DNA of 64,000 nt from Halobacillus litoralis (GCF_004101865.1 NZ_CP026118.1:1-64000); one strand, 5' to 3'. Numbered from the stretch's first letter, positions 1 to 8,850 are shown. The notes: generated by a model not told the origin, from the letters alone. A program made the numbers and translations.

Positions 1-751
1 GAAAGCTGGTGCCCAGCCGCATGGCCATATTCTGCTGCCCTCTGTGCAACAATTCGATGAGTGGCAACAGGAGAGTGGAAATCAGATCCGTTTAGTGACA
101 GCCGCTCCGGAAGTCGAAGGTGGTTATGGATTTTTCAGTCATCTATCAGATCAGGGGGTGACCGCTTCCATCGGTCATAGTGCGGCAACTTTTGATGAAG
201 CAAACAGAGCTGTCGATCATGGAGCGAGCCATGTCACTCATCTATTCAATCAAATGAGCGGGTTCCATCATCGGGAGCCCGGTATAGTCGGGGCTGCATT
301 TAATAACAAGAAGCTGAAGGTAGAGATGATTGTTGATCATATTCATGTTCATCATAAGGCTATCGAAACAGCTTATCAGTTGATCGGCTCTGAACGGACG
401 GTATTGATCACAGATGCTATGCGTGCGAAGTGTCTTCCTGAGGGAACTTATGATCTTGGAGGCCAGCCCGTCGTAGTTCAAGGGAAAGAAGCACGACTAT
501 CCGATGGAACCCTTGCTGGCAGTATCCTTAGGTTAGAAGAAGCAGCTTATAATATGAAAACAGCAATGGGACTTGGCTGGCAGGAATTTGTGAGAATCAC
601 TTCAACCAATGCAGCAGAGCAAACAGGATTTCTCGATCGTAAAGGCACAATAGCCACGGGGAAAGACGCCGACCTTGTGCTACTAGATGAAAAAGCACAG
701 GTCATGATGACTATTTGTAGTGGTATGATCGCTTTTGATGGGAGGAATTAA
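1..751 (+). CDS. nagA: N-acetylglucosamine-6-phosphate deacetylase, 5'-truncated by window edge
   Basis: Deacetylates GlcNAc-6-phosphate to GlcN-6-phosphate in the cytoplasm, the first step in using GlcNAc from chitin or recycled peptidoglycan. The open frame runs unbroken from base 2. It begins with KAGAQP, which aligns with the internal KRAGAQP of B. subtilis NagA, so the GTG at 44 is not the start and roughly the first third of the gene lies upstream. Family signatures seen are the HLFNQMSGFHHREPG segment, the catalytic-Asp segment ITDAMRAK near 406-430 and the LSDGTLAGS segment near 508-535. The next gene, nagB, starts 1 base after the stop with its RBS inside the nagA end. Identity is secure. 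Confidence 0.95.
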   Translation, partial: KAGAQPHGHILLPSVQQFDEWQQESGNQIRLVTAAPEVEGGYGFFSHLSDQGVTASIGHSAATFDEANRAVDHGASHVTHLFNQMSGFHHREPGIVGAAFNNKKLKVEMIVDHIHVHHKAIETAYQLIGSERTVLITDAMRAKCLPEGTYDLGGQPVVVQGKEARLSDGTLAGSILRLEEAAYNMKTAMGLGWQEFVRITSTNAAEQTGFLDRKGTIATGKDADLVLLDEKAQVMMTICSGMIAFDGRN

Positions 752-752
752 G

Positions 753-1496
753 ATGGAAGTGATAATCGTTAATGATTATGAACAGCTGAGCCAGCGTGCG
801 TGCGACATAATCGTTGAACAAGTCCATATGAACCCTGAGTCTGTGCTGGGACTTGCCACGGGAGGCACTCCGCTCGGAACCTATCGTGAACTTGTTCAGG
901 CTAATGGGAATGGGAAAATCGACTTCAAGCATGTTTCGACACTGAATTTAGACGAATATATCGGTCTGGACTCTTCTCATCCTCAAAGTTATCGCCAGTT
1001 CATGAAAAGAGAACTGTTCGATGCCATTAATATTTCAGAAACGCGCACTTATATACCTGATGGCCGGCCAGATGATCTGGAAGAAGAGTGCAGACGATAC
1101 GAAGCATTGATTGAGGCAATCGGGCCTCCAGATTTGCAACTGCTGGGCATCGGTGAAAATGGCCATATCGGATTCAATGAGCCAGGAAGTGACATGGATG
1201 GGGAAACCCATATCGTCGAGTTGACTGAATCCACCAGAGCTGCCAATGCTCGTTTTTTTGACAAGGATGAAGATGTACCGGCCCATGCCATTACTATGGG
1301 GATTCGGTCCATATTAAAAAGTAAACGGATATTACTGCTTGCTTCCGGAGAAAGAAAAGCTCGTGCTATCAAGCGTTTGCTGCAAGGGGAAGAGGATGCG
1401 AACTTCCCTGCGTCAGCTCTTTTGGCCCACCCCCATGTTACACTGGTCATGGATCAAGCAGCTTATGGAATGAAAGGGGAAACAGATGCTGGATAA
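753..1496 (+). CDS. nagB: Glucosamine-6-phosphate deaminase/isomerase
   Basis: Converts GlcN-6-phosphate to fructose-6-phosphate plus ammonia, feeding glycolysis. It is 247 codons long, close to the roughly 242 of the B. subtilis enzyme. Visible signatures are LGLATGGTPLGTY (phosphate loop), LNLDEYIGL (general-base Asp) and GIGENGHIGFNEPG (catalytic His/Glu segment). The ATG at 753 is chosen over an in-frame TTG at 735 because GGAGG at 741-745 sits 7 bases upstream of 753. The gene is coupled to nagA (1-base gap) and overlaps nagR by 11 bases, so the three genes are one operon. Confidence 0.96.
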   Translation: MEVIIVNDYEQLSQRACDIIVEQVHMNPESVLGLATGGTPLGTYRELVQANGNGKIDFKHVSTLNLDEYIGLDSSHPQSYRQFMKRELFDAINISETRTYIPDGRPDDLEEECRRYEALIEAIGPPDLQLLGIGENGHIGFNEPGSDMDGETHIVELTESTRAANARFFDKDEDVPAHAITMGIRSILKSKRILLLASGERKARAIKRLLQGEEDANFPASALLAHPHVTLVMDQAAYGMKGETDAG

Positions 1497-2211
1497 AAAA
1501 TCGCCACTGCCGATGTATTATCAAATTGAAGAAGATATCAAACAGAAGATTGATTCAGCCATTTATTCTGAAAGAGAAACCATTCCTTCTGAGCGTGAAC
1601 TGAGTGAGCAGTATGAAGTCAGTCGGATGACAGTAAGACAGGCTGTCACCAACCTCGTTAATGAGGGTTACTTGTACAGGGAAAAAGGCAAAGGGACTTT
1701 TGTAGCTGAGAAAAAAATCGAACAGCCACTCCAGGGGATGACAAGTTTTACTGAAGATATGAAACAAAGAGGAATGAATTCAAGCAGCAAACTTCTCGAT
1801 TTCACGATCATTCCTCCCCCTGCTGATATAAAAAGAAAGCTCTCCCTCGAGGAGGAAAGGCAAGTTTACGAAATTCATCGAATCCGTTATGCCGATCACC
1901 AGCCGATGGCAGTGGAACGCACGTTCATACCGGTAGCTCTAGTTCCAGGGATGCAGGAGAAGGATGTCTATGGATCAATCTATGAATATATTGAAAAAAA
2001 TCATGATTATACGATTCATAAAGCGACCCAGATGATTGAAGCTACCATTGCTGACGAGGAACAAGCAGAGCTTTTGGATATCGTGCCTGCTGCAGCTATC
2101 CTGCACATTGAGCGTACGAGCCTCCTGCAGGATGGAACACCATTTGAAGTCGTAAAATCATCGTACCGTGCAGACAGGTATAAATTCATTAGTGAAATCC
2201 ACCGTTCTTAA
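1486..2211 (+). CDS. nagR: GntR/HutC-family repressor of the nag operon
   Basis: Transcriptional repressor, ortholog of B. subtilis NagR (YvoA), which in that species responds to GlcN-6-P/GlcNAc-6-P. It has 241 codons. The winged helix lies at about residues 5-70, with the recognition segment EQYEVSRMTVRQAV and wing segment REKGKGTFVA. A UTRA effector domain follows at about 90-235. The ATG overlaps the end of nagB by 11 bases, which implies translational coupling. Its operators should lie upstream of nagA, outside this window, so regulation cannot be read here. Confidence 0.93.
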   Translation: MLDKKSPLPMYYQIEEDIKQKIDSAIYSERETIPSERELSEQYEVSRMTVRQAVTNLVNEGYLYREKGKGTFVAEKKIEQPLQGMTSFTEDMKQRGMNSSSKLLDFTIIPPPADIKRKLSLEEERQVYEIHRIRYADHQPMAVERTFIPVALVPGMQEKDVYGSIYEYIEKNHDYTIHKATQMIEATIADEEQAELLDIVPAAAILHIERTSLLQDGTPFEVVKSSYRADRYKFISEIHRS

Positions 2212-2222
2212 GGGGAAATGCC

Positions 2223-2939
2223 ATGAGTTACTTATCAAAAATCACCCAACACTTAAAGAGGCTGGATGAACATTCAGGGGTCCGCCCTATCAGCAGGCAA
2301 GTGGCAGGAAGATTGAATGATGGAGGAATCATCCACCTGTTCGGGTGTGGCCATTCAAGTCTACTTGCTCAAGATGTCTATTACCGAGCAGGAGGTCTTG
2401 TTCCTGTTCGGCCGATTTTGATAGAGCCTTTGATGCTGCATCAAGGCGCTTATCAATCTACACTGAATGAAAGGACGGCAGGCTTTGTCTATCCCTATCT
2501 GGCAAAAGAGGATATCAGGGAAGAAGATGTCGTTATCGTTCTCTCGACATCCGGCCGGAATCCCGCACCGATAGATGTGGCATTATATGGGAAAGCACAA
2601 GGTGCCATGGTCATCTCTGTCCAATCTCTTGAATATTCAGCTACCCAGGTTTCTAAACATCCGTCGCAGAAACGTCTGGAAGCGGTTGTTGATTTTGTAA
2701 TGGATACTAAGGTCCCTGTAGGTGATGCGATAGAAGTGCGAGAAGGGTTGGAGACACATTTTTCTCCGTTATCTTCGGTAGTGGGAACGGCCTTATTGCA
2801 TGATTTGATGACAAAGGTGATTGAAGCTTTCTGGGAAGACGGGATCGACGCCCCTGTTTTCAAAAGCGGAAATGTTGATGGCGCAGATGAGCATAATAGG
2901 CAAATGATGGAACTGTACAAAGACAGAATCACATTTTGA
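2223..2939 (+). CDS. SIS-domain sugar-phosphate binding protein, UPF0309 type
   Basis: A 238-codon protein with one SIS fold (about residues 30-200). The phosphate-binding loops are visible as HLFGCGHSSLLAQD and LSTSGRNPAPIDVA. It belongs to the UPF0309 group, members of which sit 3' of nagA in several Bacillaceae. It starts 11 bases after nagR and is the last gene of the nag cluster, so a role on a phosphorylated amino sugar (isomerase, etherase-like or regulatory) is likely. No catalytic function is assigned with certainty. MurQ etherases share the SIS fold but are longer and carry different motifs. Confidence 0.85.
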   Translation: MSYLSKITQHLKRLDEHSGVRPISRQVAGRLNDGGIIHLFGCGHSSLLAQDVYYRAGGLVPVRPILIEPLMLHQGAYQSTLNERTAGFVYPYLAKEDIREEDVVIVLSTSGRNPAPIDVALYGKAQGAMVISVQSLEYSATQVSKHPSQKRLEAVVDFVMDTKVPVGDAIEVREGLETHFSPLSSVVGTALLHDLMTKVIEAFWEDGIDAPVFKSGNVDGADEHNRQMMELYKDRITF

Positions 2940-3017
2940 CTTATTGTTGTTTTCATTCTCATTCTCCGGTAAAATACCAACAGTCTAAAAGTCAGAAATA
3001 TAAAGGTGTCGCAAACT

Positions 3018-4130
3018 ATGAAGCATATCATTATTGGAGCGGGGATTCTCGGTGCATCGACAGCTTATCATCTATCTAAAGCAGGTGAGCAAGTCGTTAT
3101 CATTGACAGACAGGAACCTGCCCAGGCAACACGTAATGCCGCGGGGATCGTTTGTCCATGGCTGACGAACCGCAGCAATAAAGCATGGTATCAGCTGGTT
3201 CTTCGTGGAGCGAAGTATTACCCGCAGCTTATCGAGGAATTAGAGCGAAACGGTGAAAGGGACACCGGCTTTGATCAGGTCGGAGCCATCAACATCTTTG
3301 ATACAGAAGAAAAATTGGACCGGAAAATGGAAGTGGCTTTAAAAAGAAAAGCGGATGCCCCTGAGATGGGTGTAATCAGGAAACTGTCTCCGGAAAAAAC
3401 CAAAAGTCTTTTTCCGCCTGTATCTGATCAATATGGAGCTGTACATATCGGAGGTGCAGCCAGGGTGAATGGCAGGGCTGTTGCCCAATCACTATTGAAT
3501 GCGGCTCAAAAAAACGGAGCAGAGTTGATCGGAGGCAGTGCCCGTTTTTTATATAAGCACGAAGCCGTCCATGGAGTGATCGTGAATGAAGTTGAATATC
3601 ACTCAGATCAAGTGATTGTAACAAACGGTGCTTGGACGAATGAGCTATTTGCCCCTCTCGGATTGAATACAAATGTATCCTTTGAGAAAGCACAGATTCT
3701 CCATTTACAAATGGATGGCGTAGATACCAGCCAATGGCCTGTCATGCTGCCACCGTTCAACCACTATATGCTCACCTTTGGTAAAGGGAAGATCGTCGTT
3801 GGCGCAACAAAAGAAGAAGGAGACCTGTCAGACGACCGGGTCACGATGGGGTCTGTTCACCAATTGATGGATAAAGCGTTGAGAGTCGCCCCGGGGCTTG
3901 CGGATGCGAGCTATATCGAAACGAAGGTCGGTTTTCGTCCGTTCACACCAGGATCCCTTCCTGTCATCGGCAGGGTAGCGGGATTGGACAATGTTCTCGT
4001 GGCGAATGGACTCGGCGCATCCGGCCTTACAAGTGGTCCCTATGTAGGGCGAGAAGTAGCTAAGCTTGCAAGAGACCAAAAAACAGAAATCGATCTTGAC
4101 GTATATAGCACAGAATCCTTATTTTCATAA
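3018..4130 (+). CDS. yurR: FAD-dependent amine/amino-acid oxidoreductase, YurR type
   Basis: A DAO-superfamily flavoprotein of 370 codons. The N-terminal dinucleotide-binding fold (HIIIGAGILGASTAYHL) is followed by NAAGIVCPWL and a C-terminal RVGFRPFTPGSLPVIG/NGLGASGLTSGP segment typical of the DAO family. It resembles B. subtilis YurR along its length, and the substrate is unknown. The ATG at 3018 is preferred to the GTG at 3006 because AAAGGTG at 3002-3008 forms an RBS at suitable distance and MKHIIIGAG is the normal family N-terminus. The 78-base gap after the SIS gene has no clear terminator, so read-through from the nag operon is possible. Confidence 0.85.
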   Translation: MKHIIIGAGILGASTAYHLSKAGEQVVIIDRQEPAQATRNAAGIVCPWLTNRSNKAWYQLVLRGAKYYPQLIEELERNGERDTGFDQVGAINIFDTEEKLDRKMEVALKRKADAPEMGVIRKLSPEKTKSLFPPVSDQYGAVHIGGAARVNGRAVAQSLLNAAQKNGAELIGGSARFLYKHEAVHGVIVNEVEYHSDQVIVTNGAWTNELFAPLGLNTNVSFEKAQILHLQMDGVDTSQWPVMLPPFNHYMLTFGKGKIVVGATKEEGDLSDDRVTMGSVHQLMDKALRVAPGLADASYIETKVGFRPFTPGSLPVIGRVAGLDNVLVANGLGASGLTSGPYVGREVAKLARDQKTEIDLDVYSTESLFS

Positions 4131-4149
4131 AAAACGGTCTCCTTTCTGG

Positions 4150-4575
4150 ATTTCTACTGAAGAACTTTAACTTTCTTTGGTTTGCATCAAATAAAGAAGC
4201 CGAGTAGGACGATTTTATCGTTCAACTCGGCTTCTTTATTCTCAATTCCGATCAGACATCCGGACTTTACTCTTCCATGTGCTATAGTATTCGCTTTGTA
4301 TTGAAGGTGAATATTACTACCGTTTCATTTACATGCTGAATGATTTTTTATAAATCAAAAAAGTCACTTATTTTTGATGGACCTCGTTGATTCCACTATG
4401 AGCGTTCGGTGGTGACGCCTGCGGGAACAGCGCGAGCCGAAGATCCACTTGGTCAAGTGATCTTCTTGACCAAGTTAGCTGAGGCCGTGCCCGCGGCAAG
4501 CATCCACCGACAAGCGATTCGTGAGAAGCAACAACAAACTTTAACAGCTCCTCTGGAATGAAAAATTTTTCCGTC
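4150..4575 (-). repeat. Family A intergenic repeat, copy 1 (minus orientation)
   Basis: Reads in reverse complement like copy 2 (21378-21733) and part of copy 3 (46664-46826). The core at 4381-4554 carries an 11-bp inverted repeat with arms ACTTGGTCAAG and CTTGACCAAGT around 4448-4476. The distal part includes the hairpin at 4190-4240 and ends at ctactgaag (4154-4162). Copy 1 has about 100 extra bases (about 4245-4375) compared with copy 2. It fills the gap between yurR and the CxxC gene; no gene is supported in it. Confidence 0.85.
4189..4241 (+). terminator. Long hairpin within repeat A, probable bidirectional terminator
   Basis: A perfect 16-bp stem (4190-4205 with 4225-4240, arms starting aataaagaagccgagt) with a further short ACGAT/ATCGT pairing in the loop. 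The A/T-rich arm ends allow termination of yurR on the plus strand and of minus-strand reading. The same hairpin in degenerate form occurs at 21635-21680. Confidence 0.6.
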
Positions 4576-4597
4576 GCCTGACCTGGTGCATGAAAGG

Positions 4598-4918
4598 TTA
4601 CCATAAAGGTTCTTCCTCATTTGATAACCGTAATACAAATGGGGTGATCGAAAAAAACAGCCCCATCAACAGGACATAAATCATTAAGACGAATCCAAAC
4701 AAGGGTTCAAGTGAAAAAAATAATTGTGCGACCATTGTGATGATTGGTGCAAGGATTATTGGAATCAAAGCAACAAGAGACCCTTTCTTCATCGAGTCCT
4801 GGCTTTGGTATTGCATCTCCCTGCAATAAGGGCATTTCATTTTTCGGCTGAAGCGGAACAAACTTTTAACGGACTGTTTCCAGGACCATTTATTTCCACA
4901 ACTTTGACAAATCGGCAT
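4598..4918 (-). CDS. Small membrane protein with CxxC-(about 21)-CxxC zinc ribbon
   Basis: A 106-codon protein with the N-terminal pattern MPICQSCGNKW...KCPYC, giving two CxxC pairs (about residues 4-7 and 29-32) followed by two predicted membrane segments (about 47-70 and 75-95). It matches the cxxc_20_cxxc family (TIGR04104) common in Bacillaceae. Function is unknown; the zinc knuckle should face the cytoplasm. On the reverse strand a purine-rich gggagg stretch (4922-4929) precedes the ATG. It sits alone between repeat A and the MFS exporter gene. Confidence 0.75.
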   Translation of the reverse strand: MPICQSCGNKWSWKQSVKSLFRFSRKMKCPYCREMQYQSQDSMKKGSLVALIPIILAPIITMVAQLFFSLEPLFGFVLMIYVLLMGLFFSITPFVLRLSNEEEPLW

Positions 4919-4970
4919 GGATTCTCCCTCCTCTACTCTATAAAATACGAACAGAAAATGGAAAAGGTTT

Positions 4971-5001
4971 CAAAAAAAGCTGCGGCATATTTGCCGCAGC
5001 T
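4971..5001 (-). terminator. Rho-independent terminator of the MFS gene
   Basis: A 10-bp stem, agctgcggca (4978-4987) with tgccgcagct (4992-5001), 4-base loop, followed on the minus strand by a run of seven T (plus-strand A at 4972-4978). It lies 8 bases beyond the exporter stop. Confidence 0.85.
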
Positions 5002-5008
5002 ATTAGTT

Positions 5009-6445
5009 TTATTCAGCTTTTTGTACTTCTTCTTCGCTCTGTTTTTCTTCCTGCTCATCAGGCGGATAGGTACGTCTAACAAAAAATGCAAGGAAAATTC
5101 CAACCAATGATATAGCGGTAACGACAAAGAACGCAATATTTACGCCGTGAATGTCAGGGTGGGCGATGGCACTGTTACTCTCGGCGTTTTGAGCGGTGGT
5201 CGTCATGACGGTTACTAATATGGCCGTCCCGACAGATGCTGCTACCATCCGCATTGTATTGCTCATCGCAGCACCATGTGGGATCAATTTCTTAGGTAAC
5301 TGGTTGAGTCCTGCTGTAGTGACAGGCATCATCACCATTGAAAGACCGAACATCCGAATGGCGTATAAGACCGTGATACTTGTGAATGTCGTTTCAATAT
5401 CCAAAAAGGAAAATGCAAGCGACGCCCCCGTAATGATGGTGAGACCTACAGTAGCTAAGAGACGAGCTCCTATTTTGTCAAAGATCCTCCCTGTAATGGG
5501 TGACATGAATGCTGTAATAACCGCACCAGGGAGCAATGCAAGGCCAGATTCAAACGCAGAAAATTCCCTCATGTTCTGCATATATAAAGGAATTAAAGTT
5601 TCAGCCCCGATCAGACCTAAGAAGGTGATCATGGCAATTATGGTTGTAATTGCAAATACGGGGTATTTGAAAACACGGAATTCCAGCATCGGATGGCGCA
5701 TACGCAACTGCCGTAATATGAAAATGGTTAAAGTGATACATCCGATGAATAATACGGTGATCGTGTCAGTACTTGCCCATCCCTGGTTTCCGGCAAGGGT
5801 GAAACCATATAACAGCCCACCGAATCCCACTGAAGACAGAATGATGGAAATCGGATCGACTTTAGGATAGGAGAGCTCTGTTACGTTTCTAAGAATGAAA
5901 TGGGCTAATACCATTATTGAAAGCGCTAAAGGGAGAACTAACCAAAATAAAAATCTCCATGAATAATCCTCTGTAATCCACCCGGATAGAGCAGGACCGA
6001 TCGCAGGGGCGAAAGAGATGACAAGACCGATGTATCCCATGGCTGTCCCTCTTTTATTAACAGGAAAAATCATAAGAAAAACTGTCTGCATCAACGGAAG
6101 CATGACGCCAGCACCCGCTGACTGTACGACACGACCGATTAACAGAGAAGGGAAATTGGGAGCGATTCCACCTAAAACCGTTCCGACTGCAAAAATTCCC
6201 ATGGCGGATAAAAATAATTGCCGTGTCGTAAACCGTTCAATTAAAAATGCACTGACAGGTATCATGATGCCGTTGACTAACATAAAGACTGTCGTCAGCC
6301 ATTGGGCGGAGTTGGCTGAAACGTTCATTTCCTCCATAATCGGAGGGATAGCCGTGATCATCAATGTCTGATTCAGTATCGTTATAAAGGAGCCCGCAAG
6401 TAAAAGGGCTGCCATAAGTACTTTGTTATAAGGTTGTGTAGTCAT
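5009..6445 (-). CDS. DHA2-family (EmrB/QacA-like) multidrug efflux MFS transporter
   Basis: A 478-codon polytopic protein, the usual length for 14-helix proton antiporters of the DHA2 group. Family motifs include the LIGRVVQSAGAGVMLPL segment after helix 4 and GPALSGW in helix 5. It most resembles the B. subtilis LmrB/MdtP type of exporters, but the substrate cannot be deduced. The ATG at 6445 is used because GGAGG on the minus strand lies 7 bases upstream; the GTG one codon earlier is too close. It is monocistronic with its own terminator. No TetR/MarR-type regulator lies next to it. Confidence 0.85.
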   Translation of the reverse strand: MTTQPYNKVLMAALLLAGSFITILNQTLMITAIPPIMEEMNVSANSAQWLTTVFMLVNGIMIPVSAFLIERFTTRQLFLSAMGIFAVGTVLGGIAPNFPSLLIGRVVQSAGAGVMLPLMQTVFLMIFPVNKRGTAMGYIGLVISFAPAIGPALSGWITEDYSWRFLFWLVLPLALSIMVLAHFILRNVTELSYPKVDPISIILSSVGFGGLLYGFTLAGNQGWASTDTITVLFIGCITLTIFILRQLRMRHPMLEFRVFKYPVFAITTIIAMITFLGLIGAETLIPLYMQNMREFSAFESGLALLPGAVITAFMSPITGRIFDKIGARLLATVGLTIITGASLAFSFLDIETTFTSITVLYAIRMFGLSMVMMPVTTAGLNQLPKKLIPHGAAMSNTMRMVAASVGTAILVTVMTTTAQNAESNSAIAHPDIHGVNIAFFVVTAISLVGIFLAFFVRRTYPPDEQEEKQSEEEVQKAE

Positions 6446-6588
6446 CACGTTTTCCTCCTATGAATCAACTAATCTAACATTATACGCCTGTTCAGCAGGA
6501 GGAAACAACAATTAAGCTTTATAATTCACAATAATAATGTTATGTAAATTATAAGTGTATAAAGCACACTCCATGTTCATAAATAACA

Positions 6589-7731
6589 TCAAAAACCTTG
6601 GGGATGGTGGAAAGAATGGATGGCTTCCTCGTAATCATTTAACAGGCTTGTAAACACTTGATCCCAAGTCTGCAGTAATGCATAACTTCTCGCAGCTTTA
6701 CTCATGCGGCAGAGGCGCTGAGGATCCTCGATCAATTGAGAGATAGCCTGTACAAAATCAGCAGGATCCCCAGGTTCGCAAAACACGCCCGTGTGGTTTT
6801 CTGTGACGATTTCCTGCACGCCTCCAGCCCTAGCCACAATAGCAGGGGTTCCACATGCAAGTGCCTCAAGGACGACGTTTCCAAACGTTTCAGTCTGGGA
6901 AGGGAAGACGAACAAAGAAGAACTTGCATACATTTGGGTGAGCATCTTCCCGTCAAGATATCCGGTGAATGTCATGTTTTCTGGTGCGTTTTGACGGAGC
7001 TTTTCATACATCGGTCCATTTCCGACCATGAGCCAATGCACCTTTTCACTTATCCGTGCAGGAAGAGATTTTGCTGACTCCATTAGCACATCCAGTCCTT
7101 TTTCGGGAGCGAACCGACCTACATATATCAATAAATGGCGAGCTTGTATATTGAATTTCTTTTTCACCCATTCTGCTTGGACATTCGGGTGAAAGAGTTC
7201 ATGATCGACGCCTCGACTCCACAAGCTTATGTTGGAAAAACCACGCTGCTCAAGCTCCTGTTTAGTTGAAAGTGAGGGGACGAATATCTTTTGCAATGGT
7301 CGATGAAACCAGCGCATGAATTTCCACATCCCTGAAGAAAGAAAGGGGAGTTTGTAATAGTCTAAATACTGATTGAAGTGCGTATGATAGGAACCTACAA
7401 GGGGAATATTCATTTTCTGCCCATAATAGACCCCTGTGAGACCGATGTTGAAAGGAGTGGCGATGTGTAGAAGATCAGGCTGGAACCGTTCTATCTCCAT
7501 TTTAATACGGTGTAAATTGGGAAAGGCAAGACGGTGTTCTGGATAAAGCCAGAAAGGCATGCTCTTTAATCGATGAACCGAAGCTGACTGGGGAAGAATG
7601 TTTTTAGTGGATGGAGCAAACACTCGGTAAGAAATCTGATTTTTGTCAAAGAAATCCGTCAACCTCTTCAATGTTCGTGCCACCCCGTTGACTTGTGGAA
7701 CAAAAGTGTCTGTAAAAATAGCTACCTTCAT
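6589..7731 (-). CDS. GT4-family glycosyltransferase (MgtA-like)
   Basis: A 380-codon two-domain GT-B enzyme. The N-terminal acceptor domain starts MKVAIFTDTFVPQVNGVARTL (a run typical of diacylglycerol/mannosyl transferases), and the C-terminal nucleotide-sugar domain contains YVGRFAPEKGLDVL and the ETFGNVVLEALACGTP signature. It probably transfers a hexose from a nucleotide sugar to a lipid or glycan at the membrane face. Donor and acceptor are not determined. It stands alone, and a purine-rich AGGGGG on the minus strand precedes the ATG. Confidence 0.82.
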   Translation of the reverse strand: MKVAIFTDTFVPQVNGVARTLKRLTDFFDKNQISYRVFAPSTKNILPQSASVHRLKSMPFWLYPEHRLAFPNLHRIKMEIERFQPDLLHIATPFNIGLTGVYYGQKMNIPLVGSYHTHFNQYLDYYKLPFLSSGMWKFMRWFHRPLQKIFVPSLSTKQELEQRGFSNISLWSRGVDHELFHPNVQAEWVKKKFNIQARHLLIYVGRFAPEKGLDVLMESAKSLPARISEKVHWLMVGNGPMYEKLRQNAPENMTFTGYLDGKMLTQMYASSSLFVFPSQTETFGNVVLEALACGTPAIVARAGGVQEIVTENHTGVFCEPGDPADFVQAISQLIEDPQRLCRMSKAARSYALLQTWDQVFTSLLNDYEEAIHSFHHPQGF

Positions 7732-7842
7732 TTTTCTCCCCCTCTTAAAACCAAGTATCAGCTATGTCTCTTAGTAAGAGGTATATGCAGCTGGAGGGAG
7801 GGGATTGCGATAACTTTCCAAGCTGTGAGGAAGGAATAAAAA

Positions 7843-7862
7843 AAACCTGCAGATGCAGGTTT
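7843..7862 (-). terminator. Rho-independent terminator downstream of the 33-codon gene
   Basis: An 8-bp stem AAACCTGC (7843-7850) with GCAGGTTT (7855-7862) and AGAT loop. The plus-strand A run before it gives eight T on the minus strand, so it ends minus-strand transcripts. It lies about 90 bases past the stop of the small gene at 7953-8054. Confidence 0.75.
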
Positions 7863-7952
7863 TGTCATAGCGAATTATGGGGGGAGGTTAGGTTATCAGG
7901 TACCAACATCAAGGATGGATGGAAGATAAAATTGGTAGGAGATTTAGTAGTA

Positions 7953-8054
7953 TTACGCAACTTTTTTTGTAAGAGAATGTTGGCTGACCGCTTTCAATAG
8001 AATCATCTTGTCTTTGTTTGTCAATTTGCTCCAGATGGCCACTTTGATATTCAT
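7953..8054 (-). CDS. Small basic peptide of 33 residues, unknown function
   Basis: A short reading frame with a near-perfect RBS (AGGAGGAG, 8061-8068 on the minus strand) 7 bases before its ATG. It is followed 90 bases on by a clear terminator, and together they look like a stand-alone transcription unit. The peptide starts MNIKVAIWSKL and ends LTKKVA. It has one Trp, eight Lys and no Cys, and could form an amphipathic helix. No family is recognised. It could be a signalling or membrane-active peptide, a regulatory uORF, or a structured RNA with an incidental frame. Remaining sequence at 7732-7952 and 8055-8307 shows no other supported gene. Confidence 0.5.
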   Translation of the reverse strand: MNIKVAIWSKLTNKDKMILLKAVSQHSLTKKVA

Positions 8055-8307
8055 TATTTTTCTCCTCCTAAAATATGATTGGGCTTGCTAGCATTTGACG
8101 AACAAACAGAACTGTTTTGTTATTACTTAGCATATACCGTCATTTAAACAGAATTAAACAACAAAAATATCTACAAAATTCGATGATGACAAGGTTTTGA
8201 AGCAGGTGAAGCAGCATTTGTGTCGAATAGGGAAGAGTAGGCGTGATATTTTTAAGAGATTTCGTCTCAATATCAGCCATTTTGCAATAAAAAAAGGGGG
8301 AAGTTTA

Positions 8308-8835
8308 GTGATTACTTATCAAGTTCATCCTGAAAAAGGGTTTACGGACAAAATCGGTGAACTCGTATTTATGCTCGAACATGTGCGGGCAGTTACGATT
8401 CAAGAAGTAGCAGATTTAACAGAAGAAGAACTTGATTACAGCAAACCGGGTGGGAATTCCATCGGGGCTCTTCTCTCACACATGGCAAGCATTGAATACG
8501 TCCATCAGCAAATCAGTTTTGAAAACAGGGATTTGACGGAAGATGAAGTCGCTGTATGGGGGATCGCTCTGGAATTAGGTCAAAAAGCGAATGAAACGAT
8601 TAATTCTTCATCCGTTGATGATTATCTTGATGTATTGGAATCGACGAGAGATCAAACTCTTGAGCTGTTGAAAGAAAAAGATGATGAATGGCTCTATGAG
8701 GAACGTGAATGGCCGAACGGAAAGAAATACAATCAATACTACCTTTGGTTCCATGTGTTAGAAGATGAGATCAATCATAGAGGACAAATTCGTGCCATGG
8801 TCAGATCATATAAAGATAAAACGGTGAGAACATGA
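8308..8835 (+). CDS. DinB/DfsB-family metal-binding protein
   Basis: A 175-codon four-helix DinB-like protein. The metal-ligand His pattern is visible as LLSHMASIEY (helix 2) and WFHVLEDEINHRGQI (two His in helix 3 to 4). Members include thiol transferases that use bacillithiol, so a bacillithiol S-transferase role is possible but not shown. The GTG at 8308 is selected because the run of G ending at 8300 provides the RBS and VITYQVHPEKG begins the domain. An upstream in-frame TTG at 8197 lacks an RBS. The gene is monocistronic and ends at the strong hairpin at 8851-8891. Confidence 0.8.
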   Translation: MITYQVHPEKGFTDKIGELVFMLEHVRAVTIQEVADLTEEELDYSKPGGNSIGALLSHMASIEYVHQQISFENRDLTEDEVAVWGIALELGQKANETINSSSVDDYLDVLESTRDQTLELLKEKDDEWLYEEREWPNGKKYNQYYLWFHVLEDEINHRGQIRAMVRSYKDKTVRT

Positions 8836-8850
8836 AAAGCATATAATTGA

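Noticed and set aside
4368..4638. Minus-strand frames in repeat A copy 1, with similar frames at 21419-21655 (+) and 46666-46956 (+), sharing EELLK...SLVGGCLPRAR
   Set aside because: The frames stay open in all three copies, but differences between copies change the residue (Phe/Tyr, Ser/Tyr, Leu/His, Ala/Val) rather than being silent, and no RBS is present. Conservation is of the DNA repeat, not of a protein.
5196..5870. 224-codon plus-strand frame opposite the MFS exporter
   Set aside because: Antisense shadow of a clear membrane transporter; no RBS or family.
7764..8000. 78-codon plus-strand frame in the gap after the glycosyltransferase
   Set aside because: No RBS; it crosses a terminator and the minus-strand small gene, which has the better start signals.
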